64,000 bases of DNA, taken from the NCBI GenBank assembly GCA_002633005.1, contig NMRA01000212.1, positions 488,472 to 552,471 on the forward strand, in the 5' to 3' direction. The notes beneath the pieces were generated by a model, which ran no database searches, had not been told where the DNA came from, and was given only the letters and a program-made list of their open reading frames with translations. Positions 49,701 to 62,074 of this stretch are shown one piece after another. The first letter of the stretch is position 1. Each line of letters begins with the position of its first letter. The stretch is from Phoronis australis (taxonomy: Eukaryota; Phoronida; Phoronidae). Position numbers and translations under genes: made by a program.

Positions 49701-52700
49701 CCGACAATTCTAAGTTGAAACAACTTAATTAATTGGAAATTGAAAAGCCACAAAAGTACTTCAGGGGAATTGATATTTGATGTGATAGTATCGAAGCTGG
49801 ACGTCTAGAAATGGATGACAGACAGATGGATTGCAAATCAACACCCACCCAAAGACTGTCTGGTGTATGTATGGTAAAATAATTCAATTTCCGACAAAAT
49901 TATTGCCAAAATTGCTCTATTTTGATTTTTTCAAAGGCTTTTAACATTGTTGTGTATGCCCATAAGTTTTCAAAAGATTGTCCAGTGGTAGCTGAGAATC
50001 AGTTTGTACGTGAAAAAACATTGGTTTTGTGCAACATATTTTAATGAAATAATGAGAAATGAAATTCCACTTGTCCAGCAAGGTGTACTGAATTGTTGGA
50101 ATTTGACAGTAGTCCTATAATTAATGCAAATAGTGGTTGGTTGTACTACTTTGTTTGTGGGTTGTATCCCCGTGTTGATGCTTCATTAATTGTGCATTTT
50201 GTAGGTACGCCTCATCATCATTGGTGTGCTTGGACCCGTTGATGTCATTTGGGGCGTCATCATTGCGGTAAAGTACCACCGTCATGGTAATTTGATCTTC
50301 AGAAGTGTGGGGGCCTCTCCCGAATTACAGGCAGCATGCAAGACTCTCAACTTCTTTGAAACCTGTCTTAAGCTTGATCTTCAACTGGAGGTGTGCCAAC
50401 TTCTCAGCCTTTTAAACTATGTGTACACACTTTAAGTTTACTGTATATGGTTTTATATTCACTTGATGTATATTTATGACAATCAGAGTTTTTAGACATT
50501 GGTCCAAAGGTTGTGTATGATTTCTGATTCAGTTGATTTATGATCAGAGCAAAATTAGAAGAGATTATTTATTTCAATCAACAAGTTGTATGCAACTCTT
50601 CAGCTTGAAAAGCCGGAACGCCTGTCTCTCCACGGTCCTTATGTGACAGATGGTGTCTTAAGATACTAAATCGAAGTGTAAAGGGTTGACATTAACTCAG
50701 GTGATTCACCTTCAATTTGTCCTGGAAGAAAACTCATTAGTTTAAAGAAGTTTGTTTTGACATTAGCTGCAGATGTGCTATTTTGTCAGGTAGTGTTCTT
50801 TATCATTTTGAGTTAAGCATTAAGTGGCCATTTTCCCAGCCATTGCGTTGGCCTGGATTTTAAATGTGCACTGTTACCACCTACCATCACGTGGAAGAAA
50901 ACTGTTCAAACTCTGGACATTCTTGTCTGTCGAGTACGTTGATGGCATTAACTCACTCAAATTTGCAGTTTTTCTAAGACAATACTACTTTTGCTGCTTC
51001 ATTAGAGGTAGGTAATATGACCATGACATAGGGACATCCCATTGCATACAATGGTGAGTACTTAAATGTTCTAATTTGGCAACAATCACAAAAAACTAAG
51101 TTGTAAAATAAGGGATTAGTAAGTAACCCTTCTTGTTTTCTGTCATTATACCGGGGATGGAATGGAGTTTGTAGGTGGAATTTTTTGGCTCTGCAGTAGG
51201 CCAAACTCAATAAAGCTTTAAAGTAGCAAGTCAACTTCTCAATGCATCAGATTAATCAACAAACAGCACAATCATGTGTTGAACGCAGTTTTGAAGAAGG
51301 GCTGACACCATTTACTTATACAAAGTAGTCATGGATTTCTGTTACTCAGCTTTCAGGTGTGGGTGCACCGAGCAGGATTCTATGTTGGCTGCTTTAACAA
51401 GGCAGAAGCCCCTCTTGCCCCCTGATTCAATTCTTCCATACTTTGTCTACCTTCCTTAAATTTGTTTATCTAGCTGTTTGGGGACTTAATACCTGGCTGT
51501 GTATTGTACAAACCCTCTCAGTTATTCCTTCTGCATAGCGAAACAATACAATTTCACTAAAATACAGAAAATTACCTTACTTTAAACATCTGCTATTTTG
51601 GTGCATCTGTCGTCTTCGGCAGTCTGCTCTCTTCGAAACTTTCGACCCTTAATGCGAGAGTCTCACCACGGGAGGGCCTGTAGGAGTGATCAGATTACAC
51701 CAGACGACAGTTGTCATTGTTGCACATGACGATGTTTCCACCAAATCCCAACAGTAAGCTTGATCCTTTCTAATAATAATATGTTGATGCACTCAATTCA
51801 CAGACATTTTTTTGGTTGAGCTAGCTGTGTCAACTACCCATTGTTATCAGGTCTTGCTTAAGCTTGTTAATTGGATTACTGGCCATAATCAGCCATTACT
51901 GCTTTGATCAGTGGTAAGGGGGAAAGAACAGGTTCTGGAATGGAGAAGATCAAAAGAGAATGTGGCATCTTAGGTTCTGTGGTAGAATCAGCCTTCCGTT
52001 GACCAAACAAAGAAGGTCGTCTGTCTAAATCCTTATGTTTTTTATTACTTTTGTTTGTCAAAGTCCTCCGATAAAAGTAGTGCACAGTATGTCATCATAT
52101 TGCTGACAGAGGCGAATAAGTTCAGGTGTATTTTTGATTGAAAAGGTAACAAAATCTGCTGCTTGTTCTTTGACTTGTGTCAGATCATGTCAGATCACCA
52201 CCTACACCTCTGAGTTGCGCTGTTAAGTTAAACTTTTCTCTGACATTTATTTCAGTGTTCCCTCCTGCTCTTGGTGCTGCAGAAAGGAACCATCACTACT
52301 ACTTTGCAACAGATTGTTCTTGGGATAGGATTCCCTTTCAGCATTATCTGGTTGATTCTTGGTTTTGTCACGGTTAGTTCCTTTTACATTTGTTACCTGC
52401 CTTTTTGACTTTATTAGATATCAGGAAGGTAATGCCTGACATTTAATTTTTGAAGTGACTGTAAACTGCTTTCTAAGAGGAGGCAGTGTGGCCTGGTTGA
52501 TAAGTGCCCGCTTTCTTTACTCGAGGTCGTGGGTTCAAATCCCACCAGGTCACACTGTTAAACCCTTGAGCCAGGTTTCTAGCTCCTCAGCTCGGTTTTA
52601 ACCATATATCAATAAAGCATAAAAATATTTCCAGGTGATCAGTGCAATGGGCCCACATGCGAGGCCTGCGCACGTCTGATACAACATATGTATCAGACCG

Positions 52701-55700
52701 CCTGCAATTATTTTTTATTTTATAAACTGCTTTCTGTCACTAAAAATTGATTTAGACCAGTTACCGTTTTAAAATTGGTCTCAATTTTTTTCTTAGATAA
52801 AAATGAAAATGCTTTTTCCGCATTCAGGCAGAAATTAATTTTGGCAGTTGTTCGTTTGAAGTTGCAATTTTATCTCAGGCAGAGATCCCAACTGAATTAT
52901 ACTTGAGCAAAATATTGGTACCATTGCTCAAGGAAAATTTTAGTTTTTGTCTCTGAAAAGAAGCATTTTCTTTTATTTCCTGGTAAATTTGCTTGTATTT
53001 CATTCAATGTGATGGTGTGCATTCACAAATGATTTATTCAAATGGTGCATAAGTAAATTTAGGTATAGGTTTTTGTACCAGCAATGTGAACTGTAGTTTG
53101 TATTACCAGGTCAGAACACACAACTACTTTGGGAAATTGAATGGCACCTTGTGTTTTTGTTTAAAAATCTGAAATCAGTGAGAATAATAGTAATCTATGA
53201 GGTTTCACTCAGACATCATCTGGGAGTCTGCTAGAAATCCCTCGAGACTCAGATAATCTTGACAGTTGACATGGGTGCTTAGCCTCAGTTTGTTAAAATA
53301 TTGATGCAAAAACAATATACTTGTAGTAATTCAATGACAGTGTCCACCATCCACTATTTATCAGCATTCATTATTTATAATGTAAACATAATCTAGCTGG
53401 GCAGAAGATGTGCTTAACTGACTGTAGAGAAAATTGCGTTGCAGTGATCCATTCCTGTACAAGTTAACTGTTGTTTCAGTTTCTTCGCTATTACTTGTGG
53501 ATTTTCATGCCTGCCCTTCGCTCCGTTAAGCTAGCAAAAAAACAAAACACAAACAAGTCCTTCAACTCGCATAAAATTGGTCATAATATTCCTTACTGTG
53601 ATAGGATTGTATTGCCGTAACGTTATCTACTCAAGTCACAGGCAATGTGTACATGCACCATTCTTGAATTTGCAATTTTAGGGTTGGAATTCATTTTCTA
53701 AGAGTTGTTGATAGTTTTAATTTTCTTGTTTGCAAAAGAAATTACAGAATCCCGTTGCAATAAGGAATGTTATGAGACCATTTTTATGAGAGTTAAAGGC
53801 CTAACTCAATTTTCATTCTTCGTTTGCTAGACAGGGCAAAATGCAGCTTTTAATAAATCTCATTTCTGTAAAATAAACACGTCTTTAAATTTATTATTTC
53901 ATGGTATAGGTTTCATTGGTTGGACTGTCTGAATTTTACTATGTATGTACAGTAACTGAACCATTTCAAGACGTGTAAATTTTTCACCCGTGACTTTTTG
54001 CCACTGACCGAGCTATTAACTTACATTAGCATTAAACTACATTTAGTTGTTTTAACTGAAGTATTTTATATGAATAATCCTTTCTAACAGGTTCGTATGG
54101 AACAGAAGATTGCATTGATTGTGTTCTTGGCAGCCTCCTGGTGTGAACCTGCTTACATTGTCTACATCATTGTCAAGGTAAATTAAAATGCAGTGTTATG
54201 GTTTATATCAATCTAAGCACAGGTGCCAAGGCCAGGTAAAAAAAATGTTTACTGTCTGGGGCTCGTGCAGAAATTGGCACGGTGGGCACTTTTTATTTAT
54301 TTTGTTTTTATTTGATGACGTCACCAGGTGTGGTCTCCCAGGCACTGACGGCGAAGTCTGCCATATGGGCCTCGTCTGTTGGAAGACTTTTATATGCCAG
54401 TATATCATATAGGTGGACATTAGCCTCCCCCAGTATAATAGAAATCTTGACGATAGGAAACTTAAAACTTGACCTTTGAAAGGATTCATAAATGCAAGTG
54501 GAAGGCTGTTTAATCTTTACAACACTGCCACATAATTGGGTCTTATTTGTTTCAGTTTCGGTTCTAGTTACTATCATTATCTTGGAAAGTTAGTCAGATA
54601 ACGATAACGTTTTGGCATGAGTGTTAGATATTCATAAGAACATTCAGATTGTGTATTGTTCACTGATTTACTACTTTGTTTGATGAGTGATATGGTTATA
54701 CCAGAGGTTATTGTATCGAGGTCCCTCATTTTGAGAACTAGTTTTCTCCATTGAGTATCAGGTATCAAACTAGTTCTCAGTGTCGGAGATCCCTGTAAAT
54801 GACTATTCCGTGAAAGTATTCATGGTCTGTGTTTCACCAATCTAGATATAATAAAAACGACAGTTATGAGACCAGACTGTGTTTTTTATTGGCGCTTTGC
54901 CGGCATTTTCACTTTTAACGCTTTTGTATATTGGCCTCTTACTTCAAAGGACACACATGCGCAAGGGTAAGAGGCCTTTGTTTATCATCACATTAATTAA
55001 TGTATGGCAAAGAGTGAATATGTTTCGACATCAGTTTTTGTGTAAAGCAATTTAGGTGGTGAGGAAAGTAACTGCTGGTGCAGACAGGTCATCTGTGCAG
55101 ATAAAGCCCCAGCGTTTCTTCTAGCTTGTCCAGTGAAATTGTTAGCATTTTCTCAACTCATTTGAACGTAGTGCAAGCATTACCTATTGTTTCAGTGTGC
55201 ACAGAGTGGCTCAACCGGTATCCTGGACATAGCTGCATACCTTTGCTCTGGGTTTGGTCTCATTCTACGAGTCCTGGTTATTGTCTGGATGATCAGAGTT
55301 TACAAGAACTTTGGCATAGGATTGAAGGAAAAACGTAAGATGGTACACGTTTATGGGGCAAATTGTGTGAAAATCCCGTCTCCTGCACCAACTCTCTTGT
55401 TGGATGTGGGGTTTGCCACAGGTTTATTTCCCAGGGCTTGGAATGACCAATGACAAAAAACGCGGAAACTTTTACGGCCCAAATCATGCCCGATAACCTG
55501 CGTTTGAAATGGTCAATGTGAACCTTCCCGCGACAAAAATCGGGAGGACTAAAAAAAAAAAAACGTTACCACCATCAGTAGCATGCGTCTGCGTCCTTTT
55601 CGCTCGCCCGTCCACTCCCAACCCACACAAATTTGGCTGCAGAGCGGTAGTTAGTATTTGTCGCCGCGCTTAACAATAACACGAGCCGCCATTGAAAATC

Positions 55701-57585
55701 AGACCACGCTTTCCCCAGATGCCCCGGCAATGTTGACAATTTACGTTCCTCCGAAACATAAAGACTTCCGCTTTCTGAGGTGCACGTCGTCTGCAACGCC
55801 GCGGTAAGAAAGGAATTTGCCGCGGAAATTTCATATCAAATCCGATTTTTTTACGCGGAAATATTATAAAAAAAGCGGAAAGCACATTTCAAAAAAGCGG
55901 AAATCCGCGTTTCCGCGGAAAATTCCAAGCCCTGATTTCCGTATTGCCTTCTTTGAATAGCATGGTCCCAGATGCAAATTGCCTTTGTTTTGTGGGTAGT
56001 AAAAAGGAGTTGTTACATTGGCCTCATTTTATAAGTGTCGAACAAATTCTAGGAGTCACATCAGAAAATATGGCATCCACAGATATTTCTTGATCAAGTT
56101 TATCCAACGTTCTACCATCAGGAGTTGCAGCCCACAGCACAGCAGTAAAACTGTTGACATTGTTAGGTCAAGTACATTTAATGCAGTTGAGAAAAACTTG
56201 AAAAATGCAGGCCACCGACAAATAACACGAAAAACTTCAATGGCGTAAAAACGAGTCTAGAGAATGGCTTGATGTATGTTGCAGCATTATGGGTAAATAA
56301 CGCAAGATTCAATTGTAGCTATGTAATCTGGGACAGTCCCATATTGTCTCTTCTGATTTCATAAAATAATTAGGGATTCCATTGGTTATAACATGGGTAT
56401 GTCAATCAATGTCTTTAATCAGTTAGCAAGCACAATGCTAATTGCCCGGCGAAAAACCGATAGTTAACAGCCTACGAAAACCTTAATTGGTTACTCAGTT
56501 TCGGAAAATGAACTTTTATTGCAAAATGCTACTGGAAGCTCAAAAAGTCCTATGATGTATCAAGACCATTTTCATTCCAAAATGGTGAATTGGAACCAGT
56601 AATCTTGTTCCTAAATCAATAAACAATACAGTTATTGCCATTTGAAGTGTGATTAGTTTTGAGAGATCCTGTGGTACAAATGTTATAATTCATTTGAAGT
56701 GTGTAAGAAACTTTCCTATGTTGGTCCCCTAACTACTGTGTCATTTTGTCTCGTCAGGTAGTCTGAGTGCTCTGACTGCCTCTTGATTTTGATTCAACCA
56801 TTTTTAAATTTTTTGTTTAGACGTGACTGTGTTGTCCAAGTACTACATTGCCAATACTGTGAACATACTGCGGCACACCCAACACATTAAAGGCATCATT
56901 TATTATGCTCATCACTTTTGGATTAAGTGATGTATAATTTATAAAAAATCTACTTAGTCAAACCTTGATGAGAGTCCTTGTTTCTATGGAAATGTTTTTG
57001 TTATATGGAACCAAAGAGAAATATTTAATATTTTTTACATATGTTATGAACAATTACCGTTTATGTCTATTTTAATTTATAAACAGTTTACTTTGTTCAT
57101 GTGCCTAATGCCTGAAGTACATGTAGACTCAGTGATGGTATTCATCACAAATAATCTTATCACTCCATGAACCTTTTCCGATAATGTAACTAATATGGAC
57201 CAGGATTATGCAGGTTTTGATAAGATTGGCAAATACTAACAGTAATTCTTCACACATTTTGCACACTCATCTCATTTCACACACACAAAATAACATGGAA
57301 AAAAAAAATTTTGTCCCTCACTTATTTCGCTTGAGGCTAGTTGGTAAGAATTTCTTGTCTTGCCATATTCTCACAGGGTCAGTTTTACAATCCTAGTAAT
57401 GCACACCTCTTTAACTCAGTGTCTTGATAAGGTTTGATCAAATGATACTCTTGACATTTGTAGCAGCTACACTACACATTACTTCAGTTGTTAAACAATA
57501 TTAATTAAAATGAATGTTTTTTGTTTTTCCAGTTTTTCGTCAGCAACCTGAATTAACAAAAGAAACTGAGGAGTCTGCTGGGTAG
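43777..57585 (+). CDS. Multi-pass membrane protein of about eight helices, family not recognised
   Basis: Eight exons: 43777-43875, 46608-46767, 48420-48568, 50205-50390, 52256-52372, 54091-54177, 55196-55334, 57533-57585 (stop TAG). All are GT-AG with matching phases and join to 329 residues. The N-terminus is acidic and soluble (residues 1-43). Hydrophobic segments lie at about 45-64, 76-98, 104-124, 139-158, 190-208 (weak), 218-237, 244-265 and 276-302, followed by a short hydrophilic tail ending EETEESAG-like (KETEESAG). There is no signal peptide, so it is probably an integral membrane protein with the N-terminus cytosolic. Notable polar residues in helices include GPVDVIW in helix 4 and SWCEPAY in helix 7. 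From memory it resembles uncharacterised invertebrate multi-TM proteins (possibly the DUF7789 type), but I cannot confirm this. No catalytic or transporter signature is visible. Confidence 0.88.
44080..44705 (+). repeat. Degenerate tandem repeat, five units of about 117-146 bp
   Basis: Each unit has a small palindrome around AGCCTTCAAT (starts near 44093, 44212, 44339, 44485 and 44602; best form ATTGAAAGCCTTCAAT), then ATGCAG, a TCGCAGGGTAG-type block and GCRCCCCTGGTGTTCTACA. It lies in intron 1 of the membrane-protein gene. Confidence 0.85.
44940..45940. other. Intron 1 of the membrane-protein gene, no feature seen
   Basis: Open frames on both strands at 45.4-45.8 kb are not supported by family similarity or splice phase. 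Nothing else recognised. Confidence 0.55.
45955..46085 (+). mobile_element. tRNA-like SINE head
   Basis: GACAGTGTGGCTCTTGAGC then box-B-like GGTTCAAATTC at the spacing expected of a Pol III internal promoter. The head is similar to the SINE at 52486 but the downstream body differs, so it may be a different subfamily. Confidence 0.5.
46790..48400. other. Intron 2 of the membrane-protein gene, no feature seen
   Basis: Very AT-rich. The frame at 48228-48410 abuts the exon 3 acceptor but has a pyrimidine tract and AG at 48418-48419 that place the true exon start at 48420. Confidence 0.55.
48600..50190. other. Intron 3 of the membrane-protein gene, no feature seen
   Basis: AT-rich intron; no repeats or exons recognised. 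Confidence 0.55.
50400..52240. other. Intron 4 of the membrane-protein gene, no feature seen
   Basis: Short open frames on both strands without supporting features. No repeat family shared with the rest of the window was noticed. Confidence 0.5.
52486..52725 (+). mobile_element. Complete tRNA-derived SINE
   Basis: The 70-nt head (52486-52555) folds like a tRNA: acceptor arms GTGTGGC and GTCACAC pair with one G-U, the box A region is TGGCCTGGTTG, and the T arm GTGGG-TTCAAAT-CCCAC is perfect. The tail (AGCTCCTCAGCTC, CAGTGCAATGG, GCACGTCTGATACAACAT) is shared with 3545-3735, which marks it as a SINE rather than a tRNA gene. It lies in intron 5 of the membrane-protein gene. Confidence 0.85.
52740..54080. 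other. Intron 5 of the membrane-protein gene, no feature seen
   Basis: AT-rich intron; nothing else recognised beyond the SINE upstream. Confidence 0.55.
54733..54788. other. Perfect 12-bp inverted repeat
   Basis: GAGAACTAGTTT (54733-54744) and AAACTAGTTCTC (54777-54788) around a 32-base loop, in intron 6 of the membrane-protein gene. Confidence 0.7.
54885..55170. repeat. Second copy of the 10285-10590 interspersed repeat
   Basis: Same ordered blocks as at 10.3 kb (GGCGCTTTG, AAAGGACACACATGCGCA, AGAGTGAA, GGTGGTGAGGAAA, CTGGTGCA). It ends 26 bp before exon 7 of the membrane-protein gene. Confidence 0.75.
55432..55934. mobile_element. 503-bp MITE with CAGGGCTTGGAAT ends
   Basis: Terminal inverted repeats CAGGGCTTGGAAT and ATTCCAAGCCCTG are perfect, and ATTTCC flanks both sides as a direct repeat. 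Subterminal GCGGAAA-rich runs (GCGGAAATCCGCGTTTCCGC) add further inverted structure. Ends of this type are typical of hAT-like elements. No transposase. It sits in intron 7, just after exon 7. Confidence 0.85.
55950..57520 (+). other. Intron 7 of the membrane-protein gene
   Basis: Mostly featureless. It contains a possible alternative last exon at 56821-56929 (acceptor TTTTTTGTTTAG, open for 36 codons in the phase left by exon 7, then TGA); see findings. Confidence 0.5.
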
Positions 57586-59130
57586 TTGATGTTTCAGTAT
57601 TTTAACCTGGTGCGTCTTAACCAATTAACCACATGCCTAAATGCAGAACATCTTTCTTATTCACCCACCTTGACTATGTGCAATTTTTCTACAATTATGC
57701 TTTGCTCAGATGTAGAACTGAGGCATTACGATATTAATTGTTAACGCCTAGATATTGTTGGAGTTCATCTCAAGAGTTGTTCGCTGTCACTGAAAGATTA
57801 GAATATCAATGAAATTGTTTCCCCTGGCCCTGGCTAGTGATGTCAACAGCATAACCCCTGCTACTTACTTTGTTTTGACAACAAAAAGTAATTTTTGTCA
57901 GACTGCCAAGTAAAGTGTGCACAATATGCTACCTGTACTGGGAGTGAAGATAAACTTGTGATCTTCTCCCTGTTGGAACGGTCTCTACATTTTGGGATGC
58001 TGAAATTCAAGCAAAAGTTGAATTTTCTTGTTTCTGACAATTGGGACATGGTCAGTTTTGGTCATCATCACGTTTCTCAAATATTGAAAACTCCCTTTTG
58101 TATGAACGAAGTCTGATTATAGACTTAGCAGAACTTAAATTCATTGAAAATAGCTGGTGATGCAACCTTGTCACGGATCTTATCATGTGGAACATCCAAG
58201 TTAACGATCGTTCGACGTTGGTATTAATTTTTGAATTTGAGATGGCCATATATTTGGCTGCGCTTTCTAAAATGTGGTTCATGTACTCAACCTTGAGCAA
58301 AATACTTTGTACTGTCCCAAAGTGGGAAATGTTTACCATACAGTAATCATAATTTAGACCTTTTTAAAAACTTTTTATTTTGGTATGTTTGACGTTGGTG
58401 TTGGAGAAATTATTGTGTACATTTTTTGATGAAATTGAGAGTACAGTGTCACTTAATATACAAAATGCCCGTGGATAGCCCACCCGCATGTTTTGAAGTC
58501 AGTGTTTTTGACAACATAATTGTTTATCGTAAATATGTAATTGACAAATCTTTACCTTTGCTTGATACTCTTTTGATTTTATGTTGATTGTGTCTGTTTG
58601 AAAAATGTATTTTTATAATAAAATTGTTCCATTGTAACACCTACGAAGTGGGTTGAAATGTTTTATGAATTTACGGAATTAAATGATTTACATTTAGGGT
58701 TATTATCATGTGTATGAGGTGCTTATATTAGGCTTTTCTTTGCTATCAAGTGTTTTCTGTTTAGCATAAACATGTTAGTGCCAACAATTTAAACACAGGC
58801 CATTTTGCAGAAATTGTCTTCTGAAACCAGCATGTGAATATTGTGTATTTCTACCATTTTTTAAATGGTGAGAAGCCACTAGTTCCAAAACTCTGCAAAG
58901 CACGTGCAGTATTTGTCTTGACGTTCACCTATTTCTTTTCATGTGTTCAGCTACCTGATAGGAATTGAATCTTGAACACTGAAGTCAGCAATATTTTTTT
59001 CTGTACTACGCAGATAATATGGAATTTGTTTAGAAAAATAAAGATTGTACCGTTGACAGGTTGTTTACTCAAAAATTTCAAATTTTCAGTAGTACTCTTG
59101 GTTGTCCGTTTACAATTTTGATGGAAATTA
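57586..59130 (+). other. 3' flank of the membrane-protein gene
   Basis: Probable 3' UTR and flank. Frames here are not supported. Confidence 0.5.
58617..58622 (+). terminator. Candidate polyadenylation signal of the membrane-protein gene
   Basis: AATAAA about 1.03 kb after the stop codon; another AATAAA lies at 59037-59042. Use not shown. Confidence 0.4.
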
Positions 59131-59139
59131 GCAGCAGTG

Positions 59140-59215
59140 CACCATAGGGGGCTGAGGGGCTATAGCCCCCCACTTTTTTCAATGCTACGCCACACGTGGT
59201 CTATAGCCAGTGCAA
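59140..59215. repeat. Third unit of the GGGGCTATAGCCCCCC-type repeat
   Basis: GCACCATAGGGGGCT, AGCCCCCCACTTTTTTCA and GGTCTATAGCCAGTGCA match the duplicated units at 39895-40015. Confidence 0.75.
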
Positions 59216-59219
59216 TCTC

Positions 59220-60060
59220 GTAGTACGAGTGTCCTTAGCTTCTGATTGTCTCTTTTGGTTGTCTTTTTCACCCAACTCTGGCGATTTTTAGTCTTGTCAT
59301 GCTAGTGGCGTCGCAGCAATTATTTCGTTTCTGCAGTGGTGTTTAATAGCTGCGTGCTTGAAGCACAAACATATACAATAAACACATATCTGGCCGATTT
59401 AACCGGTGTGGTGTTATTCATACTATATGAATATAGGACAGTATCATAAACAAAAATCATTGACAATAGAAAGATGCATTCTGAAAAGGCGCACCACAAT
59501 TTCTACTAGGATTCACAATTCCTGAACATAAAGTTTAGCACCGATTTGTCTGTGCAACAGACCTCATTTACACTTCAGTCCATCATCAGTCATGCCAGCA
59601 TAGACTCAGTATGATGCCAGTTTGTTTGCATAAAGCGCTGCCTGTTGAGAATTGGACTAGCCAATCAGAAATGCCGGTGTAAAAAAAATTCCCGAGGAAA
59701 ATTAAGTGATACCTTCGTGCTTCGCTGGTTCCCTGTAAGTTGTGAGCTATTCTACAGATTAGCAAGTGACTTGTAACTGTTCTGGTGAGTGGGAGAGTGG
59801 GATTGAGCCCTATACTGACTGGCATGTCTAAGAAATAATGGAATGTTCTAAAATTGTATTACGATTTTGTGGTAGTGATGAATTGCCTTGCTTTCTTCTT
59901 CTCACTTGTGTAACACCCACTGCACAAAACAATTGTCTGCATTGCCAGTAACCTCATGCATTGAATAGGGAACACATGCGAAATTGTTGGGTGGAGATGA
60001 AACCAGCAGTGAGCTAGGAGCAACATGTTTGTCAATGGTCAGTGGAGCAACCAAAATGTG
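59220..60060. other. Right-flank intergenic DNA, no feature seen
   Basis: No gene or repeat recognised. Confidence 0.5.
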
Positions 60061-60245
60061 TGACGATGGGAGGGGCTCAACACCCATCCATGTGGCATAC
60101 CCCATTGGTTTTTACCTGTTTAGCACTCCTCCCATGTAACCCCCCTGGGAGGGGGTCAACACCCATTTGGTGCCCACCTGCCGGTTTTTGCCTGGTACCC
60201 CCTTAGCTGGCACCTGGGGGGAATTCCCCTCTGAACCCCCAGGGG
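60060..60245. repeat. GC-rich two-unit tandem repeat
   Basis: GGGGCTCAACACCCATCCAT and GGGGTCAACACCCATTTGG head two related units about 76 bp apart, each continuing into a GGTTTTTRCCTG block and C-rich runs. Confidence 0.65.
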
Positions 60246-60649
60246 CAATCATTCAAATTATGTAGTCCATGGAGGTATGAACTGTTATAAAGGAACGATA
60301 ATTGCCGTGTTAACATGAAACAAAACCATGATGAATTTTGAAGGGAGCAATTCAACAGAATAAAAACAAATACACTTTAATATTGATTAAAATACACATT
60401 TTCTTTCTCATTCTATTGTAAGTGGATGTTAGTTTATGTATTCTAACCATTTTCAATCACACAATAATTTTATTGCACGTTGAATGTCATAAAAGTATGA
60501 ATTTATGAGCGTTTACATTGTTCGGACTGCGCGCCAAACTAAGTGTTGATTATTCACCGCTTGGACCGCTAGTGTTTCGACCAGTAACCATTGCGACGAA
60601 TGGTAAAATGGCGGAGTGAACTCTATACTCGTACACTCCATGATTTAAC

Positions 60650-61320
60650 TCTTAACTTGATAATAAGAGGCCTACTTGTTTATGGTCCACAGCGTTTGCG
60701 CGCGAAACCTCCTTCTTTTTGTAATGCTTATTACATGTTTTATAATTTGTGCAATCAGTTCGTAACAAATTTGTTGCATTTAAAATAGTCTTCAATTGCC
60801 TAAAAGACCAAATCCGTTTTTTGTGTTGGCAGTAATGACGCGATTGCTTTGAAAATCGTTTTAAGTTAAGGTTTGACAAAGAGAGAATTATGAGTTTCTG
60901 AGTGATTCACTAAGGCTTCGATTAAAATTGAAATCTTACCAGCAGCTTCTGGGTTTTCATCATCACTCACTATGAGATTCCATTTTCTTTAAAAAATGAA
61001 GTAAATTTTCTTCATTGCACAGTGACTTGTGGAGCAGACGACGGAAACGGAGCCGTAGTGCTCAGCGCCACTGCCGGTGGCCTGAGATATCGCGGGAGAG
61101 CCTATATTTAGCCATAGTTCCGTTACGATTGCGCCGTGTTCCGAATTTAACACTAAAACTGCACACATTTAAATTTTGTTTCAGCTGTATAATTTTAATT
61201 ACCGGGCTTAATTCATAAACTCAACATTTCCCTACGCTCTTGCCTGTTTTATTTTTTGGCGGCTGCCAAGAGGGGAGGGGGCCGGGCCCCCTGGGCACCC
61301 CCCCCCTAAATCCGCCTGTC
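60650..61320. mobile_element. Partial copy of the transposon found at 42311-43199
   Basis: Shares TGTTTATGGTCCACAGCGTT, GTAATGCTTATTACATG, GCAGACGACGGAAACGGAG and the right end CCCCCCCTAAATCCGCCTGT with the nested element in ZWILCH intron 1. Its left inverted terminus is not recognisable. Confidence 0.8.
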
Positions 61321-61329
61321 ACTAAGCAC

Positions 61330-62070
61330 GCGGCTATAATTGATCATCACTGCAGAAACGAAATATAGTTGCATGGCTAAAAATCGTTCACAGTCCAATT
61401 TTTAACGGTGTTGTATAGCTAATTCCAATGACTGCTGACTAGGCCTACTGAAGCGCGTGACACTGCGTGATACCTGCGTGCTGCTGGGCTAGGCACGGAA
61501 TGAACCAGCGAGTACATGTTGATAAAGGTTTCAGGCCCGTAGCCACCATCGATGATTGCGCGGGGGTGGTTCGAGTAGAAAGGTGGTCCTTTTTCAAACG
61601 TCGACACTCGAGTTTTGGTAAGGCGCTTGAAGCTTAATTATGGGGAAAGGAAATCTGTACTTATGGCAACGATGGCTCTCAGTTCCAATGAGCTATATAC
61701 ATAGAGGCGACATCACTATACTCGCAAGCCAGACAACGCGTCACGCCGCGGGTCCGCCATATTGATGATGAACGCTATGCAAACAGAAGCACGGTGGCCT
61801 TATGCCAGTTACGGAAGGAGCCAGTGAATTTTCAGAATAAAATTTTAAATTTTAATTAAGCAATGTAAACCGGACCCACGGATTGCTTAAACGGTCGTGT
61901 GAAAGTTTGGCAGGAGGTAACGCGAGAACGTTAGGCTTATATTTATGATCATACGTCCCGAATCATTGGGTATATGGTAGTTCGTGCGTCTTAAGCTCGT
62001 TACCAGAGATGAAACTAAGACCTGGGTAGGCGATATAGGTTATTTATTATGTCTAATACAATTACAAGTA
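61330..62070. other. Intergenic DNA, no feature seen
   Basis: Somewhat CpG-richer than the rest (around 61440-61800), but no exon or gene recognised. Confidence 0.5.
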
Positions 62071-62074
62071 AGCA

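Noticed and set aside
52486-52555. Functional tRNA gene
   Set aside because: The tRNA-like fold is joined to a SINE body found elsewhere in the window, and the anticodon arm is irregular.
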